This document shows, piece by piece, positions 32,037 through 41,472 of a stretch of 64,000 nt of DNA. The position numbers and the translations under genes are program-made. The notes below the pieces were generated by a model. It was given only the letters and a program-made list of their open reading frames with translations, did no database searches and was not told the DNA's origin. The stretch comes from PALSA-505 sp963762615. Its GTDB lineage: Bacteria > Actinomycetota > Actinomycetes > Streptosporangiales > Streptosporangiaceae. Position 1 is the stretch's first letter. Every line of letters starts with the position of its first letter. Location: NCBI GenBank assembly GCA_963762615.1, contig CAVXLG010000001.1, positions 1 to 64,000 on the forward strand, in the 5' to 3' direction.

Positions 32037-32816
32037 ATGACGAGGATCGGGGCCCATGTCCACCGCGGCGACCCGTTCGCGACGGCGACCGCCTGGGACG
32101 CACAGGCCGCGCAGTTCTTTCTCGGCGACCCGCAGGACTGGAAGGCGCCTGCCTTCCCCGGGGACCCGGCCGCGCTGCGCGACGCGTTTGCCGGGGCGGG
32201 GATCGAGGTCTTCATCCACGCCCCCTACCGGATCAACGTCGCGACCACCAATAACCGGATCCGGATCCCCAGCCGCAAGCTGCTCGGCCAGTACCTGGAG
32301 GCTGCCGCGACCATCGGCGCGGCGGGCGTGGTCGTACACGGAGGCTATGTCAACGCGGGCGCGGATCCCGGGCAGGGCTACGCGAACTGGCAGAAGGCGG
32401 TGGAGCGGATCGAGCGCCCGGTGCCGATGCTGATCGAGAACACGGCAGGCGGCGGCGACCGGGCGATGGCCCGGGGCCTGGACGCAGTGGCCAGGCTCTG
32501 GGAGGCCATCTCCGCAGGCCTCGACGACAACATCGGCTTCTGCCTGGACACCTGTCATGCGTACGCCGGCGGCGAGGACCTGGCGGGCATCACGGACCGG
32601 GTCAAGGCGATCACCGGCCGGATCGACCTGGTGCACTGCAATAACTCGCGGGACGAGCAGGGATCCGGCCGGGATCGGCACGCGGACATCACGGACGGGA
32701 CGATCGACCCGGCGCTGCTGCTTGACGTGGTCCGCGCATCCGGGGCCACGGCGGTCTGCGAGACGCCCGACCCCGCTAGCGACATCCGCTGGCTCCGCGA
32801 GCGGCTTTCCGGCTAG
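32037..32816 (+). CDS. nfo: Deoxyribonuclease IV (AP endonuclease family 2)
   Basis: 259 residues from ATG 32037. TIM-barrel endonuclease IV with the three-zinc ligands in order: IGAHV near 4, FIHAPYRIN near 60, GVVVHGGYV near 100, MLIENTAGGG near 135, GFCLDTCHAYAGG near 170, LVHCNNSRDEQGS near 205, DRHADITDG near 218 and AVCETPDP near 245. It cleaves the backbone at abasic sites and removes 3'-blocking groups in base-excision repair. Length is near the family norm of 260-285. It is convergent with the glycosyltransferase gene. Confidence 0.9.
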   Translation: MTRIGAHVHRGDPFATATAWDAQAAQFFLGDPQDWKAPAFPGDPAALRDAFAGAGIEVFIHAPYRINVATTNNRIRIPSRKLLGQYLEAAATIGAAGVVVHGGYVNAGADPGQGYANWQKAVERIERPVPMLIENTAGGGDRAMARGLDAVARLWEAISAGLDDNIGFCLDTCHAYAGGEDLAGITDRVKAITGRIDLVHCNNSRDEQGSGRDRHADITDGTIDPALLLDVVRASGATAVCETPDPASDIRWLRERLSG

Positions 32817-32821
32817 GCCCG

Positions 32822-32948
32822 TGTGGTCAGGCTTCCCCGGCCCGGTCATCCGCCGCAGCCGCAACGCGAACCGGCCAGGACCCGTGGTCAGGCTTCCTCC
32901 AGCTCGATCATGCGACGCAGCCGCAGCCGCAGCGTGAACCGGTCGGCC
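32822..32948. repeat. Partial duplication of the 3' end of the glycosyltransferase gene
   Basis: GTGGTCAGGCTTCC at 32822-32835 and again at 32884-32897, each followed by a similar stretch (GGTCATCCGCCGCAGCCGC vs CGATCATGCGACGCAGCCGC). On the minus strand they code FTLRLRLRRMIELEEA at the true end and FALRLRRMTGPGK just after the stop. It looks like a small tandem duplication of the gene tail. Confidence 0.55.
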
Positions 32949-34276
32949 GCGCCTTCGAGCACGCCGCCCGCGGGGTCGTCGGCGCCGTCTGCCCGGACCA
33001 CATCCGTGTCCGGCCGCAGGATGTCCTTGACCACCAGGCCGCAGAGCAGCAGCACCGTGCCGAACCTGGCCAGCAGGGCGGCGAAGTACAGGTCGGGGCT
33101 GAGCCCGCCCGAATCGCCCACCTGGGTGATCAGGTAGGCCCAGATCGCGAAGAAGTAGCAGATCTCGGCCGCCTGCCACAGCGCGTATGACCAGAGCCTG
33201 GGCCTGGCCAGCACCACGAGCGGCGTCAGCCAGATGACGTACTGCGGCGACCACACCTTGCTGGTCATCAGGAACGCGGCCAGGATGAGGAAGAACAGCT
33301 GCGGCAGCCGGGGACGGCGCGGCGCGGCCAGCGCGAGCACCGCGATTCCCGCGCAGGCCAGGCAGAAGACCGCCAGCGACAGCTCGTTGAGCGTCGTCAC
33401 CGTGCCGGTGCCGAGCAGCGGCCAGCGCAGGTACTCAAGGAAGTACCAGATCGACCCCCAGTCGGCCGGCCGGTGGTCGCTCAGCCAGTAGAAGGTGTCC
33501 CAGCCGGTCGTCGCCACGATCATGACGGGCAGGTTCACCGCCAGCCAGGCGGCGGCCGCCGAGCCTGTGGTGATCCAGAAGGCTCGCATCCGCCCGGCGC
33601 GCAGGCAGAGCAGCAGCAGCGGGCCGAAGAAGACCACCGGGTAGAACTTGGTGGCGATGCCCAGGCCGAGCAGCACCCCGGCGAGCACGAGCCGCCGCGC
33701 CGCCCAGGCGGCCATGCCCACGGCGACCAGGCCCATCACGATCAGGTCCCAGTTGATGAACGCGGCCAGGATCACCGCAGGCGACAGCGCCACCAGCAGC
33801 GCAGTCCACCGCCGGCCGGGTCCGGCGAGGTAACCGGTGGCGAGCACGCCCGCCAGCGCGAACAGGGCCAGCAGGACGACTGTGAGGTCGAAGAACTCCC
33901 GGCCTCTGATGAACGGGTTGCCGATCGGCCGCACCAGCCACGCCACCGCCTGCATGGCTGCGCCGATGAGCACCGGGTACTCGACATGGTGGTCGACATA
34001 CGGGATCTTCCCGTCGGACAGTCCCTCGGCGTAGTACAGCGGGTAGATGTCGGTGTAGCAGTGCGCCTGGAACTCGCCGACGGCAGTGTTCCAGGCGCCG
34101 GCCCGGCAGGCCGCCTTGTCCAGGAAGCCCAGGCCGCTGCCGACCAGGCTGGCCACCGACAGCACGGCGACCGTACCTGCCAGCGCGGTCAGCCGGGCCC
34201 GCGGCCAGATCCTGGCTGAGCCGCGGCCTGGCTGAGGGACGGCGCCGCCTGCCCCCGCCGCGTCACGTTGTGCCAT
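32888..34276 (-). CDS. Polyprenol-phosphate mannosyltransferase-like membrane protein (GT87/DUF2029)
   Basis: 462 residues from ATG 34276, with about ten to eleven membrane helices. The luminal loop after helix 1 carries YYAEGLSDGKIPYVDHHVEY, typical of GT87 alpha-mannosyltransferases that use decaprenyl-phosphomannose, and LLGLGIATKFYPVVFFGPLL matches the helix with conserved Lys-Phe-Tyr-Pro. Such enzymes extend lipomannan or other mannosylated envelope glycans in actinobacteria. The C-terminal arginine-rich cytoplasmic tail (LRLRLRRMIELEEA) is partly duplicated downstream. It starts 25 bases after the penicillin-binding protein stop, suggesting co-transcription. Confidence 0.82.
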   Translation of the reverse strand: MAQRDAAGAGGAVPQPGRGSARIWPRARLTALAGTVAVLSVASLVGSGLGFLDKAACRAGAWNTAVGEFQAHCYTDIYPLYYAEGLSDGKIPYVDHHVEYPVLIGAAMQAVAWLVRPIGNPFIRGREFFDLTVVLLALFALAGVLATGYLAGPGRRWTALLVALSPAVILAAFINWDLIVMGLVAVGMAAWAARRLVLAGVLLGLGIATKFYPVVFFGPLLLLCLRAGRMRAFWITTGSAAAAWLAVNLPVMIVATTGWDTFYWLSDHRPADWGSIWYFLEYLRWPLLGTGTVTTLNELSLAVFCLACAGIAVLALAAPRRPRLPQLFFLILAAFLMTSKVWSPQYVIWLTPLVVLARPRLWSYALWQAAEICYFFAIWAYLITQVGDSGGLSPDLYFAALLARFGTVLLLCGLVVKDILRPDTDVVRADGADDPAGGVLEGAADRFTLRLRLRRMIELEEA

Positions 34277-34300
34277 CAGTCCCCGGGGCCGCCGGCCCGG

Positions 34301-37300
34301 TTAGCCACTGGGCCCGCGGGCCCGGTCGGCTGCGACGGGCACGCTGGCGTCGTTGCGGCTGCCCGTGCCCCCCGGGTTCGGCGGCGGGCTGGGCGGGCCC
34401 GTCCGGCATCGCAGCGGCCCTGACGTGCAGGACGGCGAGGGACTCGGGCTGGTAGGCGGCGGCGAGGTCGGCGGCGGGCTGCCGCCGCCGCAAGCCGGCC
34501 GCAGCGGAACATGGGTGCAGCTGGGGGTGGGGGTAGGCGGCGGCGGCTGCGGCGGCGGGCTCGGCGCCCGCCGCTGCTTCGGGTGGGTCAGGCCCTGCCC
34601 CGGTCCCATCAGGTTCCACGCGGTACCGCCGAGGTCGGGCGCCGGGAAGTTCTCGACGGGCAGCTGGGCGAACTCCTTCTCGGCGAAGGAGTGCCAGATC
34701 AGGGCGGGCCAGTCGCCGCCGTACCCGGCCATCCCGCCGACCCCGTTCAGGGTCTGCGCGTTCGCGCTCGTGCTCGCGTTCTGGTTGTTGGTGAACATTC
34801 CGACGGTCAGCGAGTACTGCGGGATGGCGCCGAGGAAGAAGGCCGACTGCGCGGTTTCGGTGGTGCCGGTCTTGCCGATGATCGGCCGTCCGTCGCTCAT
34901 CGCCGCGTTGGTGCCGGTCCCCTCGGTGGTGTCGAACGACAGGGCGTAGTTGACGTCGGACGCCTGATCCGGGGTGAGCACCTCGCGGTGCGTCACCTTC
35001 GCCGGGATCAGGTTTGTTCCCTGGGTGATCTGCTTGATCACATGCGGGGTGACGTACTGGCCGTCCGCGGCGAGGGTGGCGAACGTGTTCGCCTGCTCCT
35101 CCACCGTCAGTGCCGCGGTCCCCAGTGCGATGCCCACCTGGCCGACCATGTTCTGCAGACCGGAGCCCACGCTCGGGTAGGGCCCGGTGTTCACGCCGAA
35201 TGACTTGGCCATGTTGATGACGTTCTGCGTGCCCACCCGGTGGGTGAGGTCGGTGTAGGCCGTGTTCAGCGACTGGGCGGTCGAATAGACCACGCTCTGC
35301 GGGCCGCCCAGGCCGCTGTCACCCGCGTCGTTGCTGAACTCGTGCCATCCGTACGGCGTGGCGGGGCAGCCCGCCTGCCCGGGGCCGGTGGCGGGCACGG
35401 AGTACTGCTGCGGGTAATGATCGCCGGGCACGCACAGCGGCGAGGTGCCGTCCAGGACGCTGGTCTTGACGCTCATGCCCTGCGCCCGCGCGGTGGCCAG
35501 CACGTACGGCTTGAACGACGACCCGACTTGTTCCCTGTTCTCCAGCGCCATGTCCACATTGCAGGCGATCCGCTGACAGTACTTCTCCGGCTCGGAATAG
35601 CTCGGCCCGCTGTACATGGCGACGATGGCGCCGGTGCCGGGCTGTTCGAGCACAGCGCCCACGTGCGCGTACCTGGGCAGCGCCTTGCCGTCGGCCGCCA
35701 TCAGCTTCTCGTTCTGGCTCACCGTGGCGTACAGGGCGTTCATCATCGGCCTGCTGAACGTGGTGACGACGCGCAGCCCGGCGGTCTCGATCTCCGGCAG
35801 CGTGTAGTGATAGGTGTGCTCGAGCTCGTACCGCACCGCCTGCATGATGTACCCGTGGTAGCCAGCGTAGCTGGCGGTATCCGGCCGCGCGCTGACGACC
35901 GCGGGGAACTTCTGCGCCGCGGCCTGCTGCTGGGTCAGCTTGCCCATGGTCACCATGCCCTGCAGCACGTAGTGCCAGCGCGCCACCAGGGGCTGGTACC
36001 CGGCCGATCCCGGGGTCGGGTCGAACGCGCCGGGCGCGTTGAGCATCGCGGCGATCATCGCGTCCTGCGCCACGTTCAGCTTGCTGGCGGCCTTGCCGAA
36101 GTACGTCTCGGCGGCCGCTCCGACTCCGTACGCGCCATCGCCGAAGTAGATCGTGTTCAGGTACTGGGTGAGGATCCAGTCCTTGGACTTCTGCCGGGCG
36201 AGCTTGACCGAGACGAAGATCTCCTTGAGCTTGCGGCTGATCGTCTGCTCGGTCCCGATGCCGGCGTAGTAGTTGCGGACGAACTGCTGGGTGATGGTGG
36301 AGCCGCCCTGCAGCGAGGTGCCCGAGCCGGTGATGTCGTCCCAGGCCGCACGGACGATGCCGGTCGGCGAGATACCGCCCTCGCCGTAGAAATTCCTGTC
36401 CTCCGCCGCGACCACGGCGTTCTTGAGCTGGACCGGAATCTGGCTGGAGGTGAGCACCTGGCGGTTGGTAGTGCCGAAGGTTCCCACGACGCTCTTGCCG
36501 TTGCTGAAGTACACCGTGGATGACTGCTGCAGGGCCAGCGCCGACACGTCGGTCGGGATCGCCGTGTCCGCGTACGCGACGCCGATGAGGACCGCGGCGA
36601 CGGCGATCACGCCACCGAGCGCCGCCAGCGCTATCCCGATCGCCTTCTTCCAGGTCCAGTGCCGCCACCAGCTGCCCTTGCGCTTACCTGGCCTGCCATC
36701 GCGGCCGGCGCCGTCCCGGCCGCGCTTCCTGCCTCCGTTGCCCGGGCGGTTCCCGGTGTCGCCATAGCGGGCCGGCCGGCGGGGCTGGCGATCCGGCCGC
36801 CCTCAGCCCTCCGGGCGCCGTAGCCGTCCTCCCGCCGGTAGGCGCCCTCGCGCCGGTAGCCGTCATCCAGCCCGTAGGCATCCTCCCGCGCGTGGGCATC
36901 CTCCCGCCGGTAGCCGTCCTCGCGCCGGTAGGCCTGCTCCCGCCCCGACACCTGCTCCCGCGGGTAGGACTGCTCCCGCCCTGACGCCTGCTCCCGCCCG
37001 TAGGCCTGCCCGCGCCCGTTGTCCTGGCCGTAGCCGCCGCGGGGACGCAGGCCGAAGCGCTCGCTGTCATCCCCGCCGCCGCGGCCGTAATCGTCACGCT
37101 GCTGGCTGGCTTCCCGGTCGTATCCGCGGCCGCGGCCGTAATCGCCCGGGCGGCCCTGGTTTGCCGCCTGGCCGTAGCCGCCGTCCCGGTCCTCAGCCCG
37201 GCCGCGGCCGTCGGGGCCGTAGCCGTCGCCGCGCGGCCCGGCACCGCGCGCCCGGCCCGTCTGGCCGGAATCGCGGCGGTGTCGCCGACCTGATCCGGTG

Positions 37301-37317
37301 AAGCCTGAAGTGCTCAC
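34301..37317 (-). CDS. Bifunctional class A penicillin-binding protein, apparent frameshift in the N-terminal tail
   Basis: From about 36750 the protein reads GKRKGSWWRHWTWKKAIGIA (membrane anchor), then a GT51 glycosyltransferase domain (AAEDRNFYGEGGIS with catalytic Glu, LQGGSTITQQFVRNYY) and a transpeptidase domain with SxxK (GSSFKPYVLATA), SxN (TAQSLNTAYTDL) and KTG (IIGKTGTTETAQSAFF). The tail is Pro/Ser-rich. It polymerises and cross-links peptidoglycan. No start codon exists in this frame before the membrane anchor. The cytoplasmic N-terminus (from MSTSGFTGSGRRHRRDSG at 37317, with Arg-Glu-Asp-Tyr repeats) is in another frame, the break at about 36790-36804 fitting one lost base. The gene therefore probably spans both parts. 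Confidence 0.87.
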
Positions 37318-37490
37318 GCATCCTCACTGGTTAACGGCCCTCGGCGGGCGGGACCGCCGATGCTGTCGGGGGTCCGGCGGGCTAGCGCGCCCGGCTGGCA
37401 CTCGAAAGTACCCGGTCGCGTCCTTCGCTACCGGCCCACTGGCTTCTATCCGTCACACCTGCAACGTGATCGGCCAGGCCTCGCGATGGC

Positions 37491-37895
37491 TCAATCGCCG
37501 GCCCGGACACGCCGACCGCGCCTGGTGCGCGGCTCGCCCGTGCCGAGAACGTAGGACGAAGCGAGGTGGTTCCACGCACAACTCTGACAGACCTCAACGA
37601 CGTAAGCCTGGAACTCACCGTATTCCAGGGCCATTTCATCGAGTTCGGGACCGCGTTTTACCCTGCCTTCATACTGTCCGAGTTCGTCCCCGTAGACGTA
37701 GGTAACGTGGGTGAGCTTGGCTCTGCGGCAGATGGGGCAGGGCCTGTCGGTCGGCTCCCCGTGGAACTTCGCGGCCCGCAGCAGGTACGGATGAGCATCG
37801 CACACGTCGGCGATCGTGGTCCGCCCGGCCAGCACGGACCTCAGCGTCGCCCTCCTGGCGAGCGCGTAGTCAACGACCGAGCGCATGGAGCCCAT
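37491..37895 (-). CDS. DUF5318 protein
   Basis: 134 residues from ATG 37895 (or 131 from 37886). Conserved features: RSVVDYALARRATLRSVLAG, then DVCDAHPYLLRAAKFHGEPT, a zinc-ribbon-like CPICRR and CQSCAWNH pair, and TYVYGDELGQYEGRVK. DUF5318 genes usually stand directly upstream of this class A PBP gene in actinobacteria, which suggests a role in envelope or growth control; function unknown. The stop is about 170 bases ahead of the PBP start on the same strand. Confidence 0.85.
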   Translation of the reverse strand: MGSMRSVVDYALARRATLRSVLAGRTTIADVCDAHPYLLRAAKFHGEPTDRPCPICRRAKLTHVTYVYGDELGQYEGRVKRGPELDEMALEYGEFQAYVVEVCQSCAWNHLASSYVLGTGEPRTRRGRRVRAGD

Positions 37896-37990
37896 GCCCG
37901 ACAGGGTACGTCGGAAGCCCGCCGGCGCCGAGCCCGGAACTTCCGCGCGATGCCCGGACTTGCGCTGCCGGCCGCGGCAACATATCTTTG

Positions 37991-38013
37991 CGATGTATCG
38001 CTGCGATACATCG
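37991..38013. promoter_or_regulatory. Perfect palindromic operator upstream of the PadR gene
   Basis: CGATGTATCG-CTG-CGATACATCG (37991-38013), 10-bp perfect arms. The inner ATGTAT/ATACAT half-sites match known PadR-family operators. It lies 71 bases before the padR start and 96 bases from the divergent DUF5318 start, so it may control both directions. Confidence 0.75.
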
Positions 38014-38084
38014 GAGAGATACGTCAGGACCGTGCACGGCTTCCGCCGAACACGGCAGGCCGATCAGAGGAAGGCGCCGGCTAG

Positions 38085-38699
38085 GTGAGCGACCATCGCG
38101 CAGGCAGCCTCAGCCCGGCGGACAGCCGCCCCGGCGGCCGGCGCTCGGGCGTGCTCGAACTGGCCGTGCTCGGCCTGCTGCATGAGACGCCCATGCACGG
38201 GTATGAGCTGCGCAAGCGGCTCAACGCCTTGCTCGGGGCTTTCCGGGCCTTCTCCTACGGATCGCTGTACCCCTGCCTGAAGGAGCTGCTGCTGCGGGGC
38301 CTGATCGTGGAGGAATCGGCTGCCGATGCGTCGCGGCCGCTGGCCGGACGCCGCTCGAAGATCGTCTACCGGCTGACCGCCGAGGGCAAGGAGCGGCTGC
38401 AGGACCTGCTCGCCGAGGCGGGGCCTGCCGCCTGGGAGGACGACGGCTTTGGTGTCCGGTTCGCCTTCTTCGGCCAGACCAGGGCGGACGTCAGGCTCCG
38501 GATCCTGGAAGGACGGCGCAGCCGGCTCGAGGAGCGGATGGAAAGCGTGCGTGCCGCCCTCGCCAGGACCAGGGAGCGGCTGGACAGTTACACGCTGGAG
38601 CTGCACAAGCATGGCCTGGAGTCGGTGGAGCGGGAAGTCCGCTGGCTGAACGAGCTGATCGCTTCGGAAAGAGAATCCGGTCCGGGCACCAAGACCTAA
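38085..38699 (+). CDS. PadR-family transcriptional regulator
   Basis: 204 residues from GTG 38085. N-terminal winged helix: SGVLELAVLGLLHETPMHGY, ELRKRLNALLGAFRAFSYGS, LYPCLKELLLRGLI, RSKIVYRLTAEGKERL. The C-terminal helix pair (RLEERMESVRAALARTRERL, LHKHGLESVEREVRWLNELI) forms the dimerisation arm. It lies upstream of ino1, an arrangement conserved in actinobacteria including mycobacteria, so control of inositol synthesis is a reasonable inference. A perfect palindrome upstream suggests autoregulation. Confidence 0.87.
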   Translation: MSDHRAGSLSPADSRPGGRRSGVLELAVLGLLHETPMHGYELRKRLNALLGAFRAFSYGSLYPCLKELLLRGLIVEESAADASRPLAGRRSKIVYRLTAEGKERLQDLLAEAGPAAWEDDGFGVRFAFFGQTRADVRLRILEGRRSRLEERMESVRAALARTRERLDSYTLELHKHGLESVEREVRWLNELIASERESGPGTKT

Positions 38700-38793
38700 G
38701 CGTGGCACGACCGCACCCCGCACCTGCGGGCGGTAGCACGGCGGTGCCATGAGTGAACGCCAACTGAACGGCACGAGTAAAGGAGCCATCCTG

Positions 38794-39873
38794 ATGGGAT
38801 CGGTACGGGTAGCCATCGTCGGCGTGGGCAACTGCGCTAGTTCCCTGGTCCAGGGCGTGGAGTACTACGCCGATGCTGCCCCGGACAGCCGGGTACCCGG
38901 CCTGATGCATGTGCGGTTCGGCCCCTACCACGTCTCGGACGTGGAGTTTGTCGCCGCCTTCGACGTGGACGCCAAGAAGGTCGGCCAGGATCTGTCCGAG
39001 GCCATCCTGGCCAGCGAGAACAACACCATCAAGCTCTGCGACGTTCCGCCCACCGGGGTAACGGTGCAGCGAGGGCCGACCCTGGACGGGCTCGGCGAGT
39101 ACTACCGCGACATCATCGCCGAGTCCGACGAGCCGCCGGCCGACGTGGTGCAGGTGCTCAGGGAGTCACGGGCGGACGTGCTCGTCTCCTACCTGCCGGT
39201 GGGCTCCGAGGAGGCGGACCGCTACTACGCCCAGTGCGCCATCGACGCGGGCGTCGCGTTCGTCAACGCGCTTCCCGTGTTCATCGCCTCCGACCCGGCC
39301 TGGGCGGCCAAGTTCAGCGACGCGGGCGTTCCGATCATCGGCGACGACATCAAGTCCCAGGTCGGCGCGACGATCACGCACCGCGTGCTGGCGAAGCTCT
39401 TCGAGGACCGCGGGGTCGAGCTGCAGCGCACCTACCAGCTCAACGTCGGCGGCAACATGGACTTCATGAACATGCTGGAGCGCAGCAGGCTGCAGACCAA
39501 GAAGCTGTCGAAGACCCAGTCGGTAACGTCGCAGATCCCGCACGAGATGGAGCGCGCCTCCGTGCACATCGGCCCCTCCGACCACGTGCCCTGGCTGGAT
39601 GACCGCAAGCTGGCGTTCGTCCGGCTCGAGGGGCGCGCGTTCGGTGACGTGCCGCTGAACCTGGAGTACCGGCTCGAGGTGTGGGACTCGCCGAACTCCG
39701 CGGGCGTCATCATCGACGCGATCAGGGCGGCGAAGATCGCCAAGGACCGCGGCATCGGCGGCCCCGTGCTCTCCCCCTCGTCGTACTTCATGAAGTCGCC
39801 GCCCGAGCAGTACGGCGACGACGTGTGCCGGGACCGGGTAGAGAAGTTCATCCGCGGCGAGATCGACCGCTAG
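38794..39873 (+). CDS. ino1: Inositol-3-phosphate synthase
   Basis: 359 residues from ATG 38794, with AAAGGAG 8 bases upstream; an earlier in-frame ATG at 38749 has no such site. NAD-binding start VRVAIVGVGNCASSLVQGVE, then PADVVQVLRESRADVLVSYL, PIIGDDIKSQVGATITHRVL, TYQLNVGGNMDFMNMLERSR and KKLSKTQSVTSQI with active-site lysines, and LEYRLEVWDSPNSAGVIIDA. It isomerises glucose-6-phosphate to inositol-3-phosphate, feeding phosphatidylinositol and mycothiol synthesis. Length fits the short actinobacterial form. A very strong terminator follows. Confidence 0.94.
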   Translation: MGSVRVAIVGVGNCASSLVQGVEYYADAAPDSRVPGLMHVRFGPYHVSDVEFVAAFDVDAKKVGQDLSEAILASENNTIKLCDVPPTGVTVQRGPTLDGLGEYYRDIIAESDEPPADVVQVLRESRADVLVSYLPVGSEEADRYYAQCAIDAGVAFVNALPVFIASDPAWAAKFSDAGVPIIGDDIKSQVGATITHRVLAKLFEDRGVELQRTYQLNVGGNMDFMNMLERSRLQTKKLSKTQSVTSQIPHEMERASVHIGPSDHVPWLDDRKLAFVRLEGRAFGDVPLNLEYRLEVWDSPNSAGVIIDAIRAAKIAKDRGIGGPVLSPSSYFMKSPPEQYGDDVCRDRVEKFIRGEIDR

Positions 39874-39882
39874 CCAGGTCTG

Positions 39883-39924
39883 GCGGATCTTCGGCGGCGC
39901 GGGCCGGCGCCGCCGAAGATCCGC
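39883..39924 (+). terminator. Strong terminator after ino1
   Basis: Perfect 18-bp stem (GCGGATCTTCGGCGGCGC, 39883-39900), 6-base loop, and its complement at 39907-39924. It begins 10 bases after the ino1 stop. No U-tract, as is common in actinobacteria. Confidence 0.85.
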
Positions 39925-40044
39925 AAGGGCACGGCCTGAATCCTTCCGGGTGCCGGGAAGGCCCGGCCGTTCGGTCGCCCGAGCCCGTCCCGGCGCTGGC
40001 TGCGGGCCGCCCGCGGCCGGCTGGCGACGCCGTAGGCTGAACGG

Positions 40045-41472
40045 GTGGGCTTTCAGGCGGGTTGGCGCGGCCTGCTCGCCACGGCCCGGATGAGGCTAGG
40101 CCTGGGCGGGCGGCCCGCGCGATCGCCGTTCTTCGCTGACCTGGCGACGGTGCTGGCCGAGCGGGACTTCCGCCGGCTGTTCGGCACCCGGCTGATATCG
40201 CAGGCCGGCGACGGCATGTTCACCGCCGGCCTGGGCGCGTACGTGTTCTTCAACGCCACGACGTTCCCCAACCCGGTATCGGCGGCCGGGGCCTTCGCGG
40301 TGCTCTACCTGCCCTACTCGCTGATCGGCCCGTTCGCGGGCGTCTTCATCGACCGCTGGTCGCGCCGGCAGATCCTGGTCTGGTCGGCGCTCATCCGGGC
40401 CGTCTTCGTAGCGGTGACCGCCTCCCTGGTGGCCTCCGGGAACCTGGGAGTACCGCTGTACGCCGGCGTGCTGGCGGTGCTCGGCGTGAACAGGTTCTTC
40501 CTGTCGTCGCTGTCGGCTGCCCTGCCGCACGTGGTGGCCCAGGACAAGCTGGTCATGGCCAACTCGGTCGCCCCCACCGCCGGCACGATCGCCGGTTTCC
40601 TCGGCGGCTTCATCGGGCTGGGCATTCACCTGGCCACCGGCGGCGGCCGGGGCGGCTCGGCGGCCACCCTGCTCGTCGCGGGGGCCTGCTACCTGGTGGC
40701 CGGGGCGGTCGGGGCGACCATGCGCCGGGACGCGCTCGGGCCGGACCAGAAGGAGCGCGAGCAGCAGCAGGCCGGGATCCTCACCGAACTCCGCCTCGTC
40801 ACGGCGGGCCTGGTGGCGGGGGCGCGGCACGTGCTGCGGCGGCGGCCGGCGGCCGCCGCCCTGCTAGCTACCGCCTGCCAGCGCATGATGTACGGGATCT
40901 TGTTCCTGATGTCGATCTTGCTCTACCGCAACTACTTCTACCACGCCAGCGCCAGCAACGCGCTGAACCACTTCACGCTCGTGATCGTGGCCGCGGCGCT
41001 CGGCTACGGTGCCGCCGCGGTGATCACCCCGATAGTGACCCCGCGGCTGCCCGACGGAAGCCTGATAACGATCATGCTCGTGGTCGCCGGGGTGGTCTGC
41101 GGTTCGCTGGGCGTCACCTTCAGCCAGGTGCCCTTCTACGTCATCAGCTTCGCCCTCGGCCTCGCCGCGCAGTCCGTGGCCATCACCGCGACCACGATCA
41201 TCCAGCGGGAGGTGGACGACGATTTCCGCGGGCGGGTGTTCTCGTTCTACGACATGCTGTTCAACGTGCCGTTCGTGATCGGCGCGGCCGTGGCCGCCGC
41301 GTTCCTGCCCTTCGACGGCAAGTCCTACGCGCTGGTCGCGGTGGCCGGCGGGGGATACCTGCTCGCCGCCGTGGTGTACGCGCTGCTGCGCCGTCAGCCC
41401 TCGGCGGGCGGTCCCGCGCCGTCGTCGGCCGCGGTGAGCCCCTCCGCCGCCGCCCAGCGCAGCAGCTCCTGA
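40045..41472 (+). CDS. MFS transporter
   Basis: 475 residues from GTG 40045. A major facilitator superfamily protein with about 10-12 helices; the first loop FRRLFGTRLISQAGDGMFTA and LIGPFAGVFIDRWSRRQIL (motif A-like Asp-Arg-x-x-Arg) are typical of drug/metabolite efflux members of the MFS_3 type. A short extra loop with Gly-rich GIHLATGGGRGGSAA follows helix 5. Substrate unknown. Its last 79 bases overlap the 3' end of the convergent CCA-adding enzyme gene. Confidence 0.85.
   Translation: MGFQAGWRGLLATARMRLGLGGRPARSPFFADLATVLAERDFRRLFGTRLISQAGDGMFTAGLGAYVFFNATTFPNPVSAAGAFAVLYLPYSLIGPFAGVFIDRWSRRQILVWSALIRAVFVAVTASLVASGNLGVPLYAGVLAVLGVNRFFLSSLSAALPHVVAQDKLVMANSVAPTAGTIAGFLGGFIGLGIHLATGGGRGGSAATLLVAGACYLVAGAVGATMRRDALGPDQKEREQQQAGILTELRLVTAGLVAGARHVLRRRPAAAALLATACQRMMYGILFLMSILLYRNYFYHASASNALNHFTLVIVAAALGYGAAAVITPIVTPRLPDGSLITIMLVVAGVVCGSLGVTFSQVPFYVISFALGLAAQSVAITATTIIQREVDDDFRGRVFSFYDMLFNVPFVIGAAVAAAFLPFDGKSYALVAVAGGGYLLAAVVYALLRRQPSAGGPAPSSAAVSPSAAAQRSSS

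Noticed and set aside
31536..33254. Long minus-strand open frame over nfo
   Set aside because: It is a shadow of nfo and the GT87 tail; no domain, and nfo on the plus strand has all zinc ligands.
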